Source: VBDM01 sp035317085
GTDB taxonomy: Bacteria > Pseudomonadota > Gammaproteobacteria > Burkholderiales > SG8-39
Reading direction: 5' to 3'
Assembly (NCBI GenBank): GCA_035317085.1
Contig: DATHHS010000154.1
Coordinates: 1-54,067 of the forward strand
DNA: 54,067 nucleotides
The first letter of the stretch is position 1; each line of letters starts with the position of its first letter. Below the pieces are notes generated by a model that searched no databases, was not told the origin of the DNA, and saw nothing but the letters and a program-made list of their open reading frames with translations. Positions 1 through 6,269 of this stretch are shown one piece after another. The position numbers and the translations under genes were made by a program.

Positions 1-1844
1 AGCGACGCCAGGCGGGCTTCGATTGCCTCCTTACCCCATGCGAGAGGGTAGGTGGTGTCCAGCTCGAACGAGCGGAACTTGCCGCCCGTGTAGCGCTCGA
101 TGTGCCGGATCTTCTCCATTTCGAAGAAATCGAGCACCGGCTGGGATACCTCCAGGCGGAGCGGCGGATTCATCTCGTCGATACCGAGCAGATTCGGCTT
201 CGGTCCGATGAAGGACACGAGCGACGTGACCAGTTCCTCGCGGATCGGGTCGATCGGCGGATTGGTCACCTGCGCGAAGAGCTGCTTGAAGTAGTGGTAG
301 AGCGTCTTGTCCTTGTTCGACAGCACCGCGAGCGGCGAGTCGTTGCCCATCGACCCGACGGGCTCCTCGCCGTTCGTTGCCATCGGCGTCATGATGAATT
401 TGATGTCTTCCTGCGTGTAGGCAAACGCCTGCTGCCGGTCGAGCATGCGGACCGCACTTTTCAGCGGAGGCGTCTTTTCGGTCTCGACCTCGTCGAGCTT
501 CACGCGGATGCGCTCGATCCACTCGGCGTAGGGTCTGGTGGCAGCGAGTGTGTCCTTCAGTTCCTTGTCGTCGATGATGCGGCCCTTTTCGAGGTCCACG
601 AGGAACATCTTTCCGGGCTGCAGCCGCCATTTCTTGACGATTTTCTCCTCGGGTACCGGCAGGCAGCCGCATTCAGAGCCCATGATCACGAGGTCATCGT
701 CGGTCACGATGTAGCGCGAGGGCCGCAGACCGTTGCGGTCAAGCGTCGCGCCGATCTGGCGTCCGTCGGTAAAGGCGATCGAGGCGGGGCCGTCCCAGGG
801 CTCCATCATGGCGGCGTGGTACTCGTAGAACGCGCGCCGGGCGGGATCCATCAAGGTGTGGTTCTCCCAGGCCTCAGGGATCATCAACATCATCGCGTGC
901 GCGATCGAATATCCTCCCATGACCAGCAGTTCGAGCGCGTTGTCGAACGATGCGGAATCGGATTGTCCGTCATAGATCAGCGGCCATATCTTTTCGAGAT
1001 CGCGTCCGAGGACTGGACTCGAAATCGCGCCCTGGCGCGCGCGAATCCAGTTGACGTTGCCGCGCAGCGTATTGATTTCGCCGTTGTGGCAGATCAGGCG
1101 GAACGGATGCGCGAGATCCCACGATGGAAACGTATTTGTGGAAAAACGCTGGTGGACGAGCGCGAGCGCCGACTCGACGCGTGCATCCTGCAGATCCTTG
1201 TAGTATTCCCCGACCTGGTGCGCGAGCAGCATGCCCTTGTAGCACGCGGTGCGCGCCGACATCGAGGGAACGTAGAACTCCTTGCCGTGCGCGAGCTTCA
1301 ACGCCTGGATCGCATGGCCCGCGCTCTTTCTGATGATGTAGAGCTTGCGCTCCAGGGCATCGGTAACCGTCACTCCTTTGCCGCGCCCGATGAACACCTG
1401 ACGGATCACCGGCTCGACCCGCTTGGCAGGCTCGGCAAGGTCGCTATTGTCGACGGGAACGTCCCGCCAGCCGAGTAGAACCTGGCCCTCGTCCTTGATC
1501 GCGCGCTCGATCTCGTACTCGCAGGCAAAGCGCGAGGCGGGATCTCGCGGCAGGAACACCATGCCGACGCCGTACTGGCCTGTTGGAGGGAGTTTCACGC
1601 CCTGCTTGGCCATCACTTCGCGGAGAAACTTGTCGGGAATCTGGATGAGCAGGCCCGCGCCATCGGAGAGCTTTGGATCCCAACCCACGGCACCCCGGTG
1701 GGTGAGATTCCGCAGTACGGTCAAGCCCTGCTCGACGATCGAATGCGATTTCTTGCCCTTGATATGGGCGACGAACCCCACACCGCAGGCGTCATGTTCG
1801 TTTGCGGGGTGGTACAGGCCCTGGGGTTCTGGACGATGAGTCAC
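1..1844 (-). CDS. gltB: glutamate synthase (NADPH) large subunit, 3' part missing
   Basis: GltB forms glutamate from glutamine and 2-oxoglutarate; its N-terminal class-II glutamine amidotransferase domain releases ammonia. About 614 codons are present and the frame runs open off the window edge; the family is about 1500 residues, so the synthase core and C-terminal beta-helix lie outside. I chose a GTG start because the protein then reads GLYHPANEHDACGVGF, placing the expected nucleophilic cysteine (exposed after propeptide removal) at residue 20. The motif LTHRGAVGWDPKLSDGAG follows, and near the window edge the frame reads FRSFELDTTYPLAWG. A good sigma70-type promoter lies about 75 bases upstream. 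In many betaproteobacteria a dgt gene sits between aroB and gltB; here a transposon occupies the interval. Confidence 0.95.
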   Translation of the reverse strand, partial: MTHRPEPQGLYHPANEHDACGVGFVAHIKGKKSHSIVEQGLTVLRNLTHRGAVGWDPKLSDGAGLLIQIPDKFLREVMAKQGVKLPPTGQYGVGMVFLPRDPASRFACEYEIERAIKDEGQVLLGWRDVPVDNSDLAEPAKRVEPVIRQVFIGRGKGVTVTDALERKLYIIRKSAGHAIQALKLAHGKEFYVPSMSARTACYKGMLLAHQVGEYYKDLQDARVESALALVHQRFSTNTFPSWDLAHPFRLICHNGEINTLRGNVNWIRARQGAISSPVLGRDLEKIWPLIYDGQSDSASFDNALELLVMGGYSIAHAMMLMIPEAWENHTLMDPARRAFYEYHAAMMEPWDGPASIAFTDGRQIGATLDRNGLRPSRYIVTDDDLVIMGSECGCLPVPEEKIVKKWRLQPGKMFLVDLEKGRIIDDKELKDTLAATRPYAEWIERIRVKLDEVETEKTPPLKSAVRMLDRQQAFAYTQEDIKFIMTPMATNGEEPVGSMGNDSPLAVLSNKDKTLYHYFKQLFAQVTNPPIDPIREELVTSLVSFIGPKPNLLGIDEMNPPLRLEVSQPVLDFFEMEKIRHIERYTGGKFRSFELDTTYPLAWGKEAIEARLAS

Positions 1845-1916
1845 TCTGAGCTCGGGCGAATAGGTTGCCGGTGGCAAAATCCCTGTATTTCGCGCTTTTT
1901 CGAGACCGGGTCTTTG

Positions 1917-1945
1917 ACTATACCTGCGTTCCCTTGCTGCTTCAA
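1917..1945 (-). promoter_or_regulatory. sigma70-like promoter for gltB
   Basis: On the reverse strand TTGAAG and TATAGT are separated by exactly 17 bases and point toward gltB. The -35 box ends only 15 bases from the left tip of the transposon, so gltB could still be transcribed from its own promoter after the insertion. Prediction from consensus only. Confidence 0.5.
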
Positions 1946-1952
1946 GTGCTTA

Positions 1953-1960
1953 GCCCCACG
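1953..1960. repeat. target-site duplication GCCCCACG, left copy
   Basis: The 8-base sequence abuts the left terminal inverted repeat and recurs directly after the right one and again after the adjacent mini-repeat. Eight bases fits the 8-9 bp duplications usual for IS1-family elements. Confidence 0.75.
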
Positions 1961-1985
1961 GGTAGTGTCTCAGTTTGATGGTTAC
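1961..1985 (+). repeat. transposon left terminal inverted repeat
   Basis: The first 18 bases GGTAGTGTCTCAGTTTGA are identical to the reverse complement of the right end; the next seven differ at three positions. Its inner bases overlap a 19-bp palindrome of the form GGTTACAA-ggt-TTGTAACC (1980-1998), which the right end lacks. Confidence 0.8.
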
Positions 1986-1998
1986 AAGGTTTGTAACC
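1980..1998. promoter_or_regulatory. 19-bp palindrome at the left transposon end
   Basis: Perfect 8-base arms GGTTACAA and TTGTAACC are separated by three bases. The octamer GGTTTGTA inside it recurs in the palindrome upstream of the ribbon-helix-helix gene, which suggests that both could be bound by that protein. There is no T-tract, so it does not read as an intrinsic terminator. Confidence 0.4.
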
Positions 1999-2029
1999 CG
2001 CTGAAAACGCAGTGCAACAAAACCCGCCT

Positions 2030-2233
2030 CTATTCCTTCTTGAGCAGTCCCCGGCCCTCCTTGTATTTCCTTACGAACTCGCTCTCAACAAGCTCTTTGA
2101 TTGCATTGTTGAGTAACGTGCGAAGCACGGCGCTTCCGTTCGTTCCCAGTATCTGCAGCGCAACCAGTTCTTGGATGAATTCGGACTGCTCTCTCGAAAT
2201 CCTATAGCTCCTGGGGACAGTTTTGCCGGCCAT
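2030..2233 (-). CDS. small ribbon-helix-helix-like DNA-binding protein
   Basis: The product has 67 residues. The N-terminus PRSYRISREQSEFIQELVAL reads as a short basic beta-strand followed by a helix. The stretch GTNGSAVLRTLLNNAIKEL gives a second helix, and the tail is charged. This is the size and layout of Arc/MetJ/CopG-type repressors. A 26-bp near-perfect palindrome sits about 20 bases upstream of the ATG, as expected for an autoregulator. It is the leftmost cargo gene of the transposon and is transcribed outward toward the left end. It could control the transposase or act as the antitoxin half of a pair, but no toxin-like partner lies next to it. No specific family name can be assigned by eye. 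Confidence 0.6.
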   Translation of the reverse strand: MAGKTVPRSYRISREQSEFIQELVALQILGTNGSAVLRTLLNNAIKELVESEFVRKYKEGRGLLKKE

Positions 2234-2251
2234 AGCGGCATCTTAGCATCG

Positions 2252-2277
2252 GTTTGTATGCCAATTGACATACAAAC
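2252..2277. promoter_or_regulatory. 26-bp near-perfect palindrome, probable operator
   Basis: Nine-base arms GTTTGTATG and CATACAAAC flank the self-complementary CAATTG, with one mismatched pair over 26 bases. It lies just upstream of the ribbon-helix-helix gene and fits a repressor site for that product. Confidence 0.55.
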
Positions 2278-2286
2278 GGGATGAAA

Positions 2287-2329
2287 CTAGACTGGCCGTG
2301 TGTTCACCGGCGCATAATCCCCAGTCTAG
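2287..2329 (+). other. stem-loop with 9-bp perfect arms
   Basis: CTAGACTGG (2287-2295) pairs with CCAGTCTAG (2321-2329) around a 25-base loop. It sits between the operator palindrome and the tRNA-like gene. Function unknown; it might be part of a short plus-strand RNA ending at the terminator at 2466-2493. Confidence 0.35.
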
Positions 2330-2376
2330 GGAGAGACACCAAAGGATAATCGGTTAGGGACGCGGACTTCTGGTGA

Positions 2377-2449
2377 CACCACCGGAGGGAGTCGAACCCC
2401 CGACCTCAAACTTACCGAGTAAGCGCTCTATCCACTGAGCTACGGTGGT
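2377..2449 (-). tRNA. tRNA-Thr(GGT)-like gene on the transposon
   Basis: The reverse strand folds as a cloverleaf: a perfect 7-bp acceptor stem ACCACCG/CGGTGGT, D-stem GCTC/GAGC, and a T-arm with loop TTCGACT and one G-U pair. With standard spacing the 17-base anticodon arm places GGT (threonine) at positions 34-36, matching the layout of bacterial tRNA-Thr(GGT). Oddities are two T-T mismatches in the anticodon stem and C instead of the near-universal T at position 33. CCA is not encoded directly after the discriminator; it appears three bases further on. It may be a decaying or specialised tRNA, or a tRNA-like structure. The host's normal threonine tRNAs would be elsewhere. Confidence 0.6.
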
Positions 2450-2465
2450 AGGTGCTGCAACAACA

Positions 2466-2493
2466 GGGACCCGCGAAAGCGGGTCTCTTTTTT
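2466..2493 (+). terminator. intrinsic terminator, plus strand
   Basis: GACCCGC and GCGGGTC form a perfect stem closed by a GAAA tetraloop, extended by two more pairs and followed by a six-T run. It faces right, while the tRNA-like gene beside it is on the other strand, so it must end some plus-strand transcript. None of the cargo genes to its left is on that strand. Confidence 0.75.
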
Positions 2494-2636
2494 CCACTCG
2501 CCAATCAGCACCAAATCAGCGAGCTTCCCTATGGACCACAATGTATAGGGCCTTGAGTCGCGTGTGCAACTAATACTAGTGTAGTGTCAAGATGCAAGCG
2601 TAGTTTTCTCAAGCGCCTTCGGAACTCTGCCCCGGA

Positions 2637-3467
2637 TCAACTTGCGAGCGCTGCGATTTCCTCCAATGTCCATACGTGATCCGAGATTCCAGCTTGCATT
2701 GCTGGAGTGACGCGCAGCGTTTTGTGAATCCTTGCGAAGTTATAAAACATGTAGTGCAGCGCGACTGCGCAACAATGGTTCTCGACTTTGCGGCTAAATC
2801 CATTCGTCAGCCGCGTGAATCGACGCATGTGCATCCGCATGGTTAGATTCTGCCGCTCAACGAAACTCGTGCTGATGTGCTTTTCATCGGGATTTCCGCA
2901 TACCGCATTTTTGCGCGCTCCACAGCACTCGCCGGGGCTGTAGCGGCGGCTCTCGATATTGGTAGCGGGGTTGCTGTAAAGCTTCACGAGCATAGCGTAG
3001 TCAATATTGCGCCCGAACGAGCCTTCAACAGCAGTTAGATATGGCGTATGACCATCGCTCGTAAGCTGAACGCGATTCGCCATCCGCGAAGCTAGATCGT
3101 CAATAAAGAGCTTCGCGTATTCGAGCCAACGTTGCCCGATGAGCCAGGACGGCACTAGTTTGGTATCAGCGTCAATTGCCACCCAGGTGTAGACATCGCC
3201 ATAGCCAAGCTCGCCCCGGCGCATCGGGGGAACGTTCTTTTCTTTCATTCCGCAGAACGACCAAATTTCATCCACCTGAACGCGCTTGCACGGCAGATTC
3301 CGCAGTGTTTCGTTCTGGTACAGATCACAGGCCGTCCCTACGTCCACCAGCAGCTTGGTGACGGTATTGATGCTCACGTCGCACAGGCGAGTAGTGGCGC
3401 GCATGCTCATGCCTTCGGTCAGGCATCCGATGATCCGGGCGCGGTCTTGGAGGCCTAGGCGGTTCAT
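2637..3467 (-). CDS. IS1-family-like DDE transposase (single ORF)
   Basis: About 276 residues from the ATG giving MNRLGLQDRARIIGCL; two upstream in-frame Met codons exist. The N-terminus has a helix-turn-helix of the form MSMRATTRLCDVSINTVTKLL, then LPCKRVQVDEIWSFCG, WVAIDADTKLVPSWL, QLTSDGHTPYL and SFVERQNLTMRMHMRRFTRLTNGFS. The acidic residues in VDEIW, SDGH and VERQN are the likely catalytic triad. This pattern matches the one-frame proteins usually annotated as IS1 family transposase, in contrast to the frameshifted InsA/InsB of classical IS1. A 16-bp inverted repeat overlaps the start region. The reading frame is intact. It is transcribed divergently from the AAA+ ATPase. Confidence 0.85.
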   Translation of the reverse strand: MNRLGLQDRARIIGCLTEGMSMRATTRLCDVSINTVTKLLVDVGTACDLYQNETLRNLPCKRVQVDEIWSFCGMKEKNVPPMRRGELGYGDVYTWVAIDADTKLVPSWLIGQRWLEYAKLFIDDLASRMANRVQLTSDGHTPYLTAVEGSFGRNIDYAMLVKLYSNPATNIESRRYSPGECCGARKNAVCGNPDEKHISTSFVERQNLTMRMHMRRFTRLTNGFSRKVENHCCAVALHYMFYNFARIHKTLRVTPAMQAGISDHVWTLEEIAALAS

Positions 3468-3480
3468 AATGAACATTATG
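3465..3480. promoter_or_regulatory. inverted repeat over transposase start codons
   Basis: CATAATG and CATTATG flank two bases. The repeat contains two alternative ATG starts of the transposase, so an mRNA hairpin or a bound protein here would limit transposase synthesis. Prediction from position only. Confidence 0.45.
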
Positions 3481-3584
3481 CTTAACAAATGCCGCCGTGT
3501 CAACACGGTTACTATTATATATGTTGCAAACAGCCATCTAGTTAGTTAACATGTGCATCAGTTAATTAAATTGCTAGCGGTGAC

Positions 3585-4829
3585 ATGACGGCGAAGCAAA
3601 CGCTCAGTGATGCGGATTGGCAGTCAAAGACCTATGAAATCATAGAGTTATTCAGCCCAGGCGCGCCTATCGACGAAAACGACCTTTTCGCGGGTAGGCA
3701 ACACGAAATCAGCCAGATCATCGAGGCCGCCCTTCAAAGGGGCCAGCACGCAATCGTCTATGGTGAGCGTGGCGTCGGGAAAACCTCGCTCGCGAAAACC
3801 TTCTCGCTTCGGCTAATTCGCCCAACAAAGACCCTCTCCAGCGTAATCGTCAATTGCGATCCGCAGGATACGTTTACTAGTCTTTGGCGAAAGGTCTACA
3901 AGGATCTTGGCGAAGAGGGCGGCGGAAATGTTTTAGATGGCACAACCATCAACGATATTTCCCCTGATGATGTGCGCAGGGTGCTAACGCGGTTCGACCT
4001 GACGACTACCCCTATCATCATCCTGGACGAGTTCGACAAACTTCAAGACCCAAACGCGAAGGCGTTAATCGCGAACACCATAAAATCCTTGTCTGATTAT
4101 TCCGTTGCGGCCACGATTGTTCTGGTAGGCGTCGCCAAATCAGTCAACGACTTGCTCAGGGACCATGCATCCATAGGGCGCGCACTAATCCAAATTCCAA
4201 TGCCCCGCATGAAAGCGGCGGAATTGGCAGAAATCATAGACAAACGCCTGCCTAGAGTAGGGATGACGATCACACCCGCAGCTAAAGCACAAATTGTTGC
4301 TTTATCTGCTGGATTGCCCCACTACACGCATTTGCTCGGACAACATGCTGGCCGTCGCGCAATCGAATCAAGATCGCTGACGATAGATGTGCAGCATGTC
4401 GATGATGCTGAACGCGACTGTTTGGAGCGCGCCCATCATTCGATTAGGGAGCAATACCATCGGGCAACACAAAGCCCGAGAAGCGGGAACATCTACAAAG
4501 AGGTACTACTTGCTTGCGCCCTTGCCGAACCGGATGAATTGGGTTTTTTCCCCGCAAAGGCCATAGAAGTTCCGCTCTCAATAATTATGCAAAAGCAATA
4601 TAAGGTAGCCATGTTTGGCCAGCATCTGAAGATACTGTGCGAAGCGGATCGCGCAAAAATGTTAGAAGTGACGGGGTCCCCACGCAGATTCCGCTATAGA
4701 TTTGAGGAACCCTTAATGCAACCGTATGTGATTTTGCGCGGACTTGCAGATGGGCTAATAACAAAAAACACGCTTAGACAATTGATGCCTAACTATCTCC
4801 AGCCACGACTTTCTGGCGGCGAGGTCTAG
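3585..4829 (+). CDS. AAA+ ATPase, Orc1/Cdc6-like, transposon cargo
   Basis: The product has 414 residues. Walker A is GERGVGKT (about residues 60-67) and Walker B is IIILDEFD (about 144-151). A region around VLVGVAKSVNDLLRDHASIGR looks like sensor 1 and the following arginine element, and the C-terminal part resembles a winged-helix lid ending in RYRFEEPLMQPYVILRGL. The organisation resembles Orc1/Cdc6-type and transposon-associated AAA proteins that load partners on DNA. No nuclease or other effector domain is visible. It is transcribed away from the transposase across an approximately 110-base divergent region, and its last 40 bases overlap the opposing small basic gene. It could be a target-selection or regulatory ATPase for the element, or an independent (for example defence) cargo; I cannot decide. 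Confidence 0.75.
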   Translation: MTAKQTLSDADWQSKTYEIIELFSPGAPIDENDLFAGRQHEISQIIEAALQRGQHAIVYGERGVGKTSLAKTFSLRLIRPTKTLSSVIVNCDPQDTFTSLWRKVYKDLGEEGGGNVLDGTTINDISPDDVRRVLTRFDLTTTPIIILDEFDKLQDPNAKALIANTIKSLSDYSVAATIVLVGVAKSVNDLLRDHASIGRALIQIPMPRMKAAELAEIIDKRLPRVGMTITPAAKAQIVALSAGLPHYTHLLGQHAGRRAIESRSLTIDVQHVDDAERDCLERAHHSIREQYHRATQSPRSGNIYKEVLLACALAEPDELGFFPAKAIEVPLSIIMQKQYKVAMFGQHLKILCEADRAKMLEVTGSPRRFRYRFEEPLMQPYVILRGLADGLITKNTLRQLMPNYLQPRLSGGEV

Positions 4830-5040
4830 CGCCCCATCTGGCCTTGGCTGCTTTTTGAGCGATTTGGACTCTTCGTTGCGGGGTAAGAGTCTGCGCTCGT
4901 ATGACTCCACCCTTCAACCCTCCGGGCCGCCCTCGTATGGGCTCTTTTTGCCGTTCCTCTTCAATGCTGCCCGTGGAAATATCGACAATTAGCTTGGCTA
5001 ACTGATTCGCGTCGCGCGGTCTGCGGGGACGTGTTGCCAT
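4789..5040 (-). CDS. small basic conserved hypothetical protein
   Basis: The product has 83 residues. The N-terminus is MATRPRRPRDANQLAKLIVDI; a glycine-rich basic middle and an alanine/lysine-rich tail of the form LTPQRRVQIAQKAAKARWG follow. The RPRDANQLAKLIVDI opening plus a LTPxxRxxIAxxAAxARW tail recurs in small proteins of unknown function on bacterial mobile DNA (recognised from memory). The lysine/arginine content suggests nucleic-acid binding. It overlaps the 3' end of the convergent AAA+ ATPase gene by about 40 bases, so antisense interference is possible. It is the rightmost cargo gene, about 40 bases from the right inverted repeat. Confidence 0.55.
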   Translation of the reverse strand: MATRPRRPRDANQLAKLIVDISTGSIEEERQKEPIRGRPGGLKGGVIRAQTLTPQRRVQIAQKAAKARWGARPRRQKVVAGDS

Positions 5041-5081
5041 GCCCCCATTTTATCCCGCCTCATCCCGGCCAGTCCCGCAGC

Positions 5082-5106
5082 GTTACTTTCAAACTGAGAC
5101 ACTACC
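5082..5106 (-). repeat. transposon right terminal inverted repeat
   Basis: Its reverse complement begins GGTAGTGTCTCAGTTTGA, identical over 18 bases to the left end and 22 of 25 overall. Confidence 0.8.
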
Positions 5107-5114
5107 GCCCCACG
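5107..5114. repeat. target-site duplication GCCCCACG, middle copy
   Basis: Directly follows the right inverted repeat and directly precedes the 27-bp mini inverted repeat, so it serves as flank for both. Confidence 0.7.
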
Positions 5115-5141
5115 GGTAGTGTCTCAAACTGAGACACTACC
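5115..5141. repeat. 27-bp solo inverted repeat, remnant of the transposon ends
   Basis: Twelve-base arms GGTAGTGTCTCA and TGAGACACTACC are separated only by AAC. The sequence equals the outer bases of the left end fused to the outer bases of the right end, as if an element had lost its whole interior. Copies of GCCCCACG flank it on both sides. Confidence 0.65.
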
Positions 5142-5149
5142 GCCCCACG
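5142..5149. repeat. target-site duplication GCCCCACG, right copy
   Basis: Third direct copy of the 8-base flank, on the aroB side of the mini inverted repeat. Confidence 0.65.
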
Positions 5150-5186
5150 CTGCGAAGCAACATTCCCCGGCACCGCTAGTGCTTAC

Positions 5187-6269
5187 TTAGGCGGCAAGCC
5201 GCGAGAGCGTGTGCTCGACCGCATCGGGCGGTAAGTCCGCACGAAGAAGCGCTGCGCCCAGACGCTCCAGAAGAACGAAATGAATGCGACCCGCTTTCGC
5301 TTTCTTGTCCACCTGCATCAGTTGCCGCATGCGCTCCGGCGTGATGCCTTTGGCAGTCGTCGGAAGTCCTGCGCGCTCCAGCAACGAACGAATGCGCGCT
5401 ACGTCGGTTTCCGAAAGATAGCCGACACGCCGCGACAGATCCGCCGCCATGACCATCCCGGCCGCCACCGCTTCGCCGTGCAACCACACCCCGTAGCCGA
5501 GGCCGGTTTCGATGGCGTGTCCGAAGGTATGCCCGAAATTCAGGAGCGCGCGCACGCCGCTCTCGCGCTCGTCCCGGCCGACGATTTCGGCCTTGATCGA
5601 GATCGAGCGCACCACCGCGTGTTCGAGCGCGTCCGGATCGCGTGCCAGCAGGCGATCGAGATTCGTCTCAATCCACTCGAAGAACGCCGCGTCGCGGATC
5701 AAGCCGTGCTTGATGACTTCGGCAAGCCCGGAACGCAGTTCGCGTTCCGGCAGTGTCTCCAGAGTTTCCATGTCGGCGAGCACCAGCCGCGGCTGGTGGA
5801 AAGCGCCGATCATGTTTTTCCCGAGCGGATGATTGATCGCGGTCTTGCCCCCGACCGACGAATCGACTTGGGCGAGCAGCGTGGTCGGAATCTGTATCAG
5901 TGGCATGCCTCGCTGATAGGTGGCGGCGGCAAATCCAGCCAGATCCCCGATCACGCCGCCCCCTAGAGCAATCAATGTGGTATCCCGCGCACATCGTTGC
6001 TCGAGCAATGCGTCGAAAATCGCATTCAGCGTGCGCCAATCCTTGTGCTCCTCGCCGTCGGGAACCACGATCCGGACCACTTCGAAGCCATCGCGCGCCA
6101 ACGCTCCTGCCACCCGTTCGAGATAAAGGGCCGCGACAGTGGAATTGGTGACGACGGCGGCCTTCTTTTGGCCAAGGAAGGGCGTGATGAGGTCGCTCCG
6201 GCCAATAAGCCCGATGCCGACGTGGACCGGATATGAACGCTCCGCGAGCGCTACGCTGAGAGTTTGCAT
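5187..6269 (-). CDS. aroB: 3-dehydroquinate synthase
   Basis: Cytosolic NAD- and metal-dependent enzyme of the shikimate pathway that converts DAHP to 3-dehydroquinate. It has 360 residues from the ATG giving MQTLSVALAERSYPV, the usual size. Visible hallmarks are the NAD-binding LIALGGGVIGDLAGFAAATY, PTTLLAQVDSSVGGKTAIN, GLAEVIKHGLI and the metal-ligand region NFGHTFGHAIE with LHGEAVAAGM. The frame is open further upstream, but that extension overlaps aroK and has no family similarity. The ATG lies 19 bases inside the aroK end, indicating a tight aroK-aroB operon. Downstream, the transposon remnant begins about 37 bases after the stop. Confidence 0.97.
   Translation of the reverse strand: MQTLSVALAERSYPVHVGIGLIGRSDLITPFLGQKKAAVVTNSTVAALYLERVAGALARDGFEVVRIVVPDGEEHKDWRTLNAIFDALLEQRCARDTTLIALGGGVIGDLAGFAAATYQRGMPLIQIPTTLLAQVDSSVGGKTAINHPLGKNMIGAFHQPRLVLADMETLETLPERELRSGLAEVIKHGLIRDAAFFEWIETNLDRLLARDPDALEHAVVRSISIKAEIVGRDERESGVRALLNFGHTFGHAIETGLGYGVWLHGEAVAAGMVMAADLSRRVGYLSETDVARIRSLLERAGLPTTAKGITPERMRQLMQVDKKAKAGRIHFVLLERLGAALLRADLPPDAVEHTLSRLAA

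Larger units (their letters stand above)
1961..5106. mobile_element. 3.15-kb IS1-like transposon with passenger genes
   Basis: The element has 25-bp terminal inverted repeats (22 of 25 identical, beginning GGTAGTGTCTCAGTTTGA) and perfect 8-bp direct flanking repeats. Its cargo is an IS1-family-like DDE transposase, a ribbon-helix-helix protein, a tRNA-Thr-like gene, an AAA+ ATPase and a small basic protein. Its base composition is visibly less GC-rich than the flanking genes. Classical IS1 is about 0.8 kb with transposase only, so this is a passenger-bearing relative. The intact repeats and transposase suggest it is recent and possibly active. The match between this transposase and these ends is inferred from containment and from the repeat and duplication style. 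Confidence 0.75.

Noticed and set aside
102..1478. Plus-strand open frame of 458 codons across gltB
   Set aside because: It lies antisense to a frame with clear GltB motifs, and its composition (R/H/D-rich) is typical of a high-GC shadow frame.
2377..2449. Reading the anticodon as CGG (proline) from the short CTTAC/GTAAG stem
   Set aside because: That pairing leaves a 3-base loop; standard numbering of the 17-base arm gives GGT, in line with tRNA-Thr layouts.
2581..3584. Separate small insertion sequence just around the transposase gene
   Set aside because: No convincing pair of inverted repeats or duplication was found close to the gene; the outer ends fit better.
1963..5104. IS630/Tc1-like interpretation with TA target duplication (ends GTGTCTCA flanked by TA)
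   Set aside because: Moving the ends out to GG...CC gives a perfect 8-bp duplication on both sides, and the enclosed transposase is IS1-like, which explains more of the sequence.
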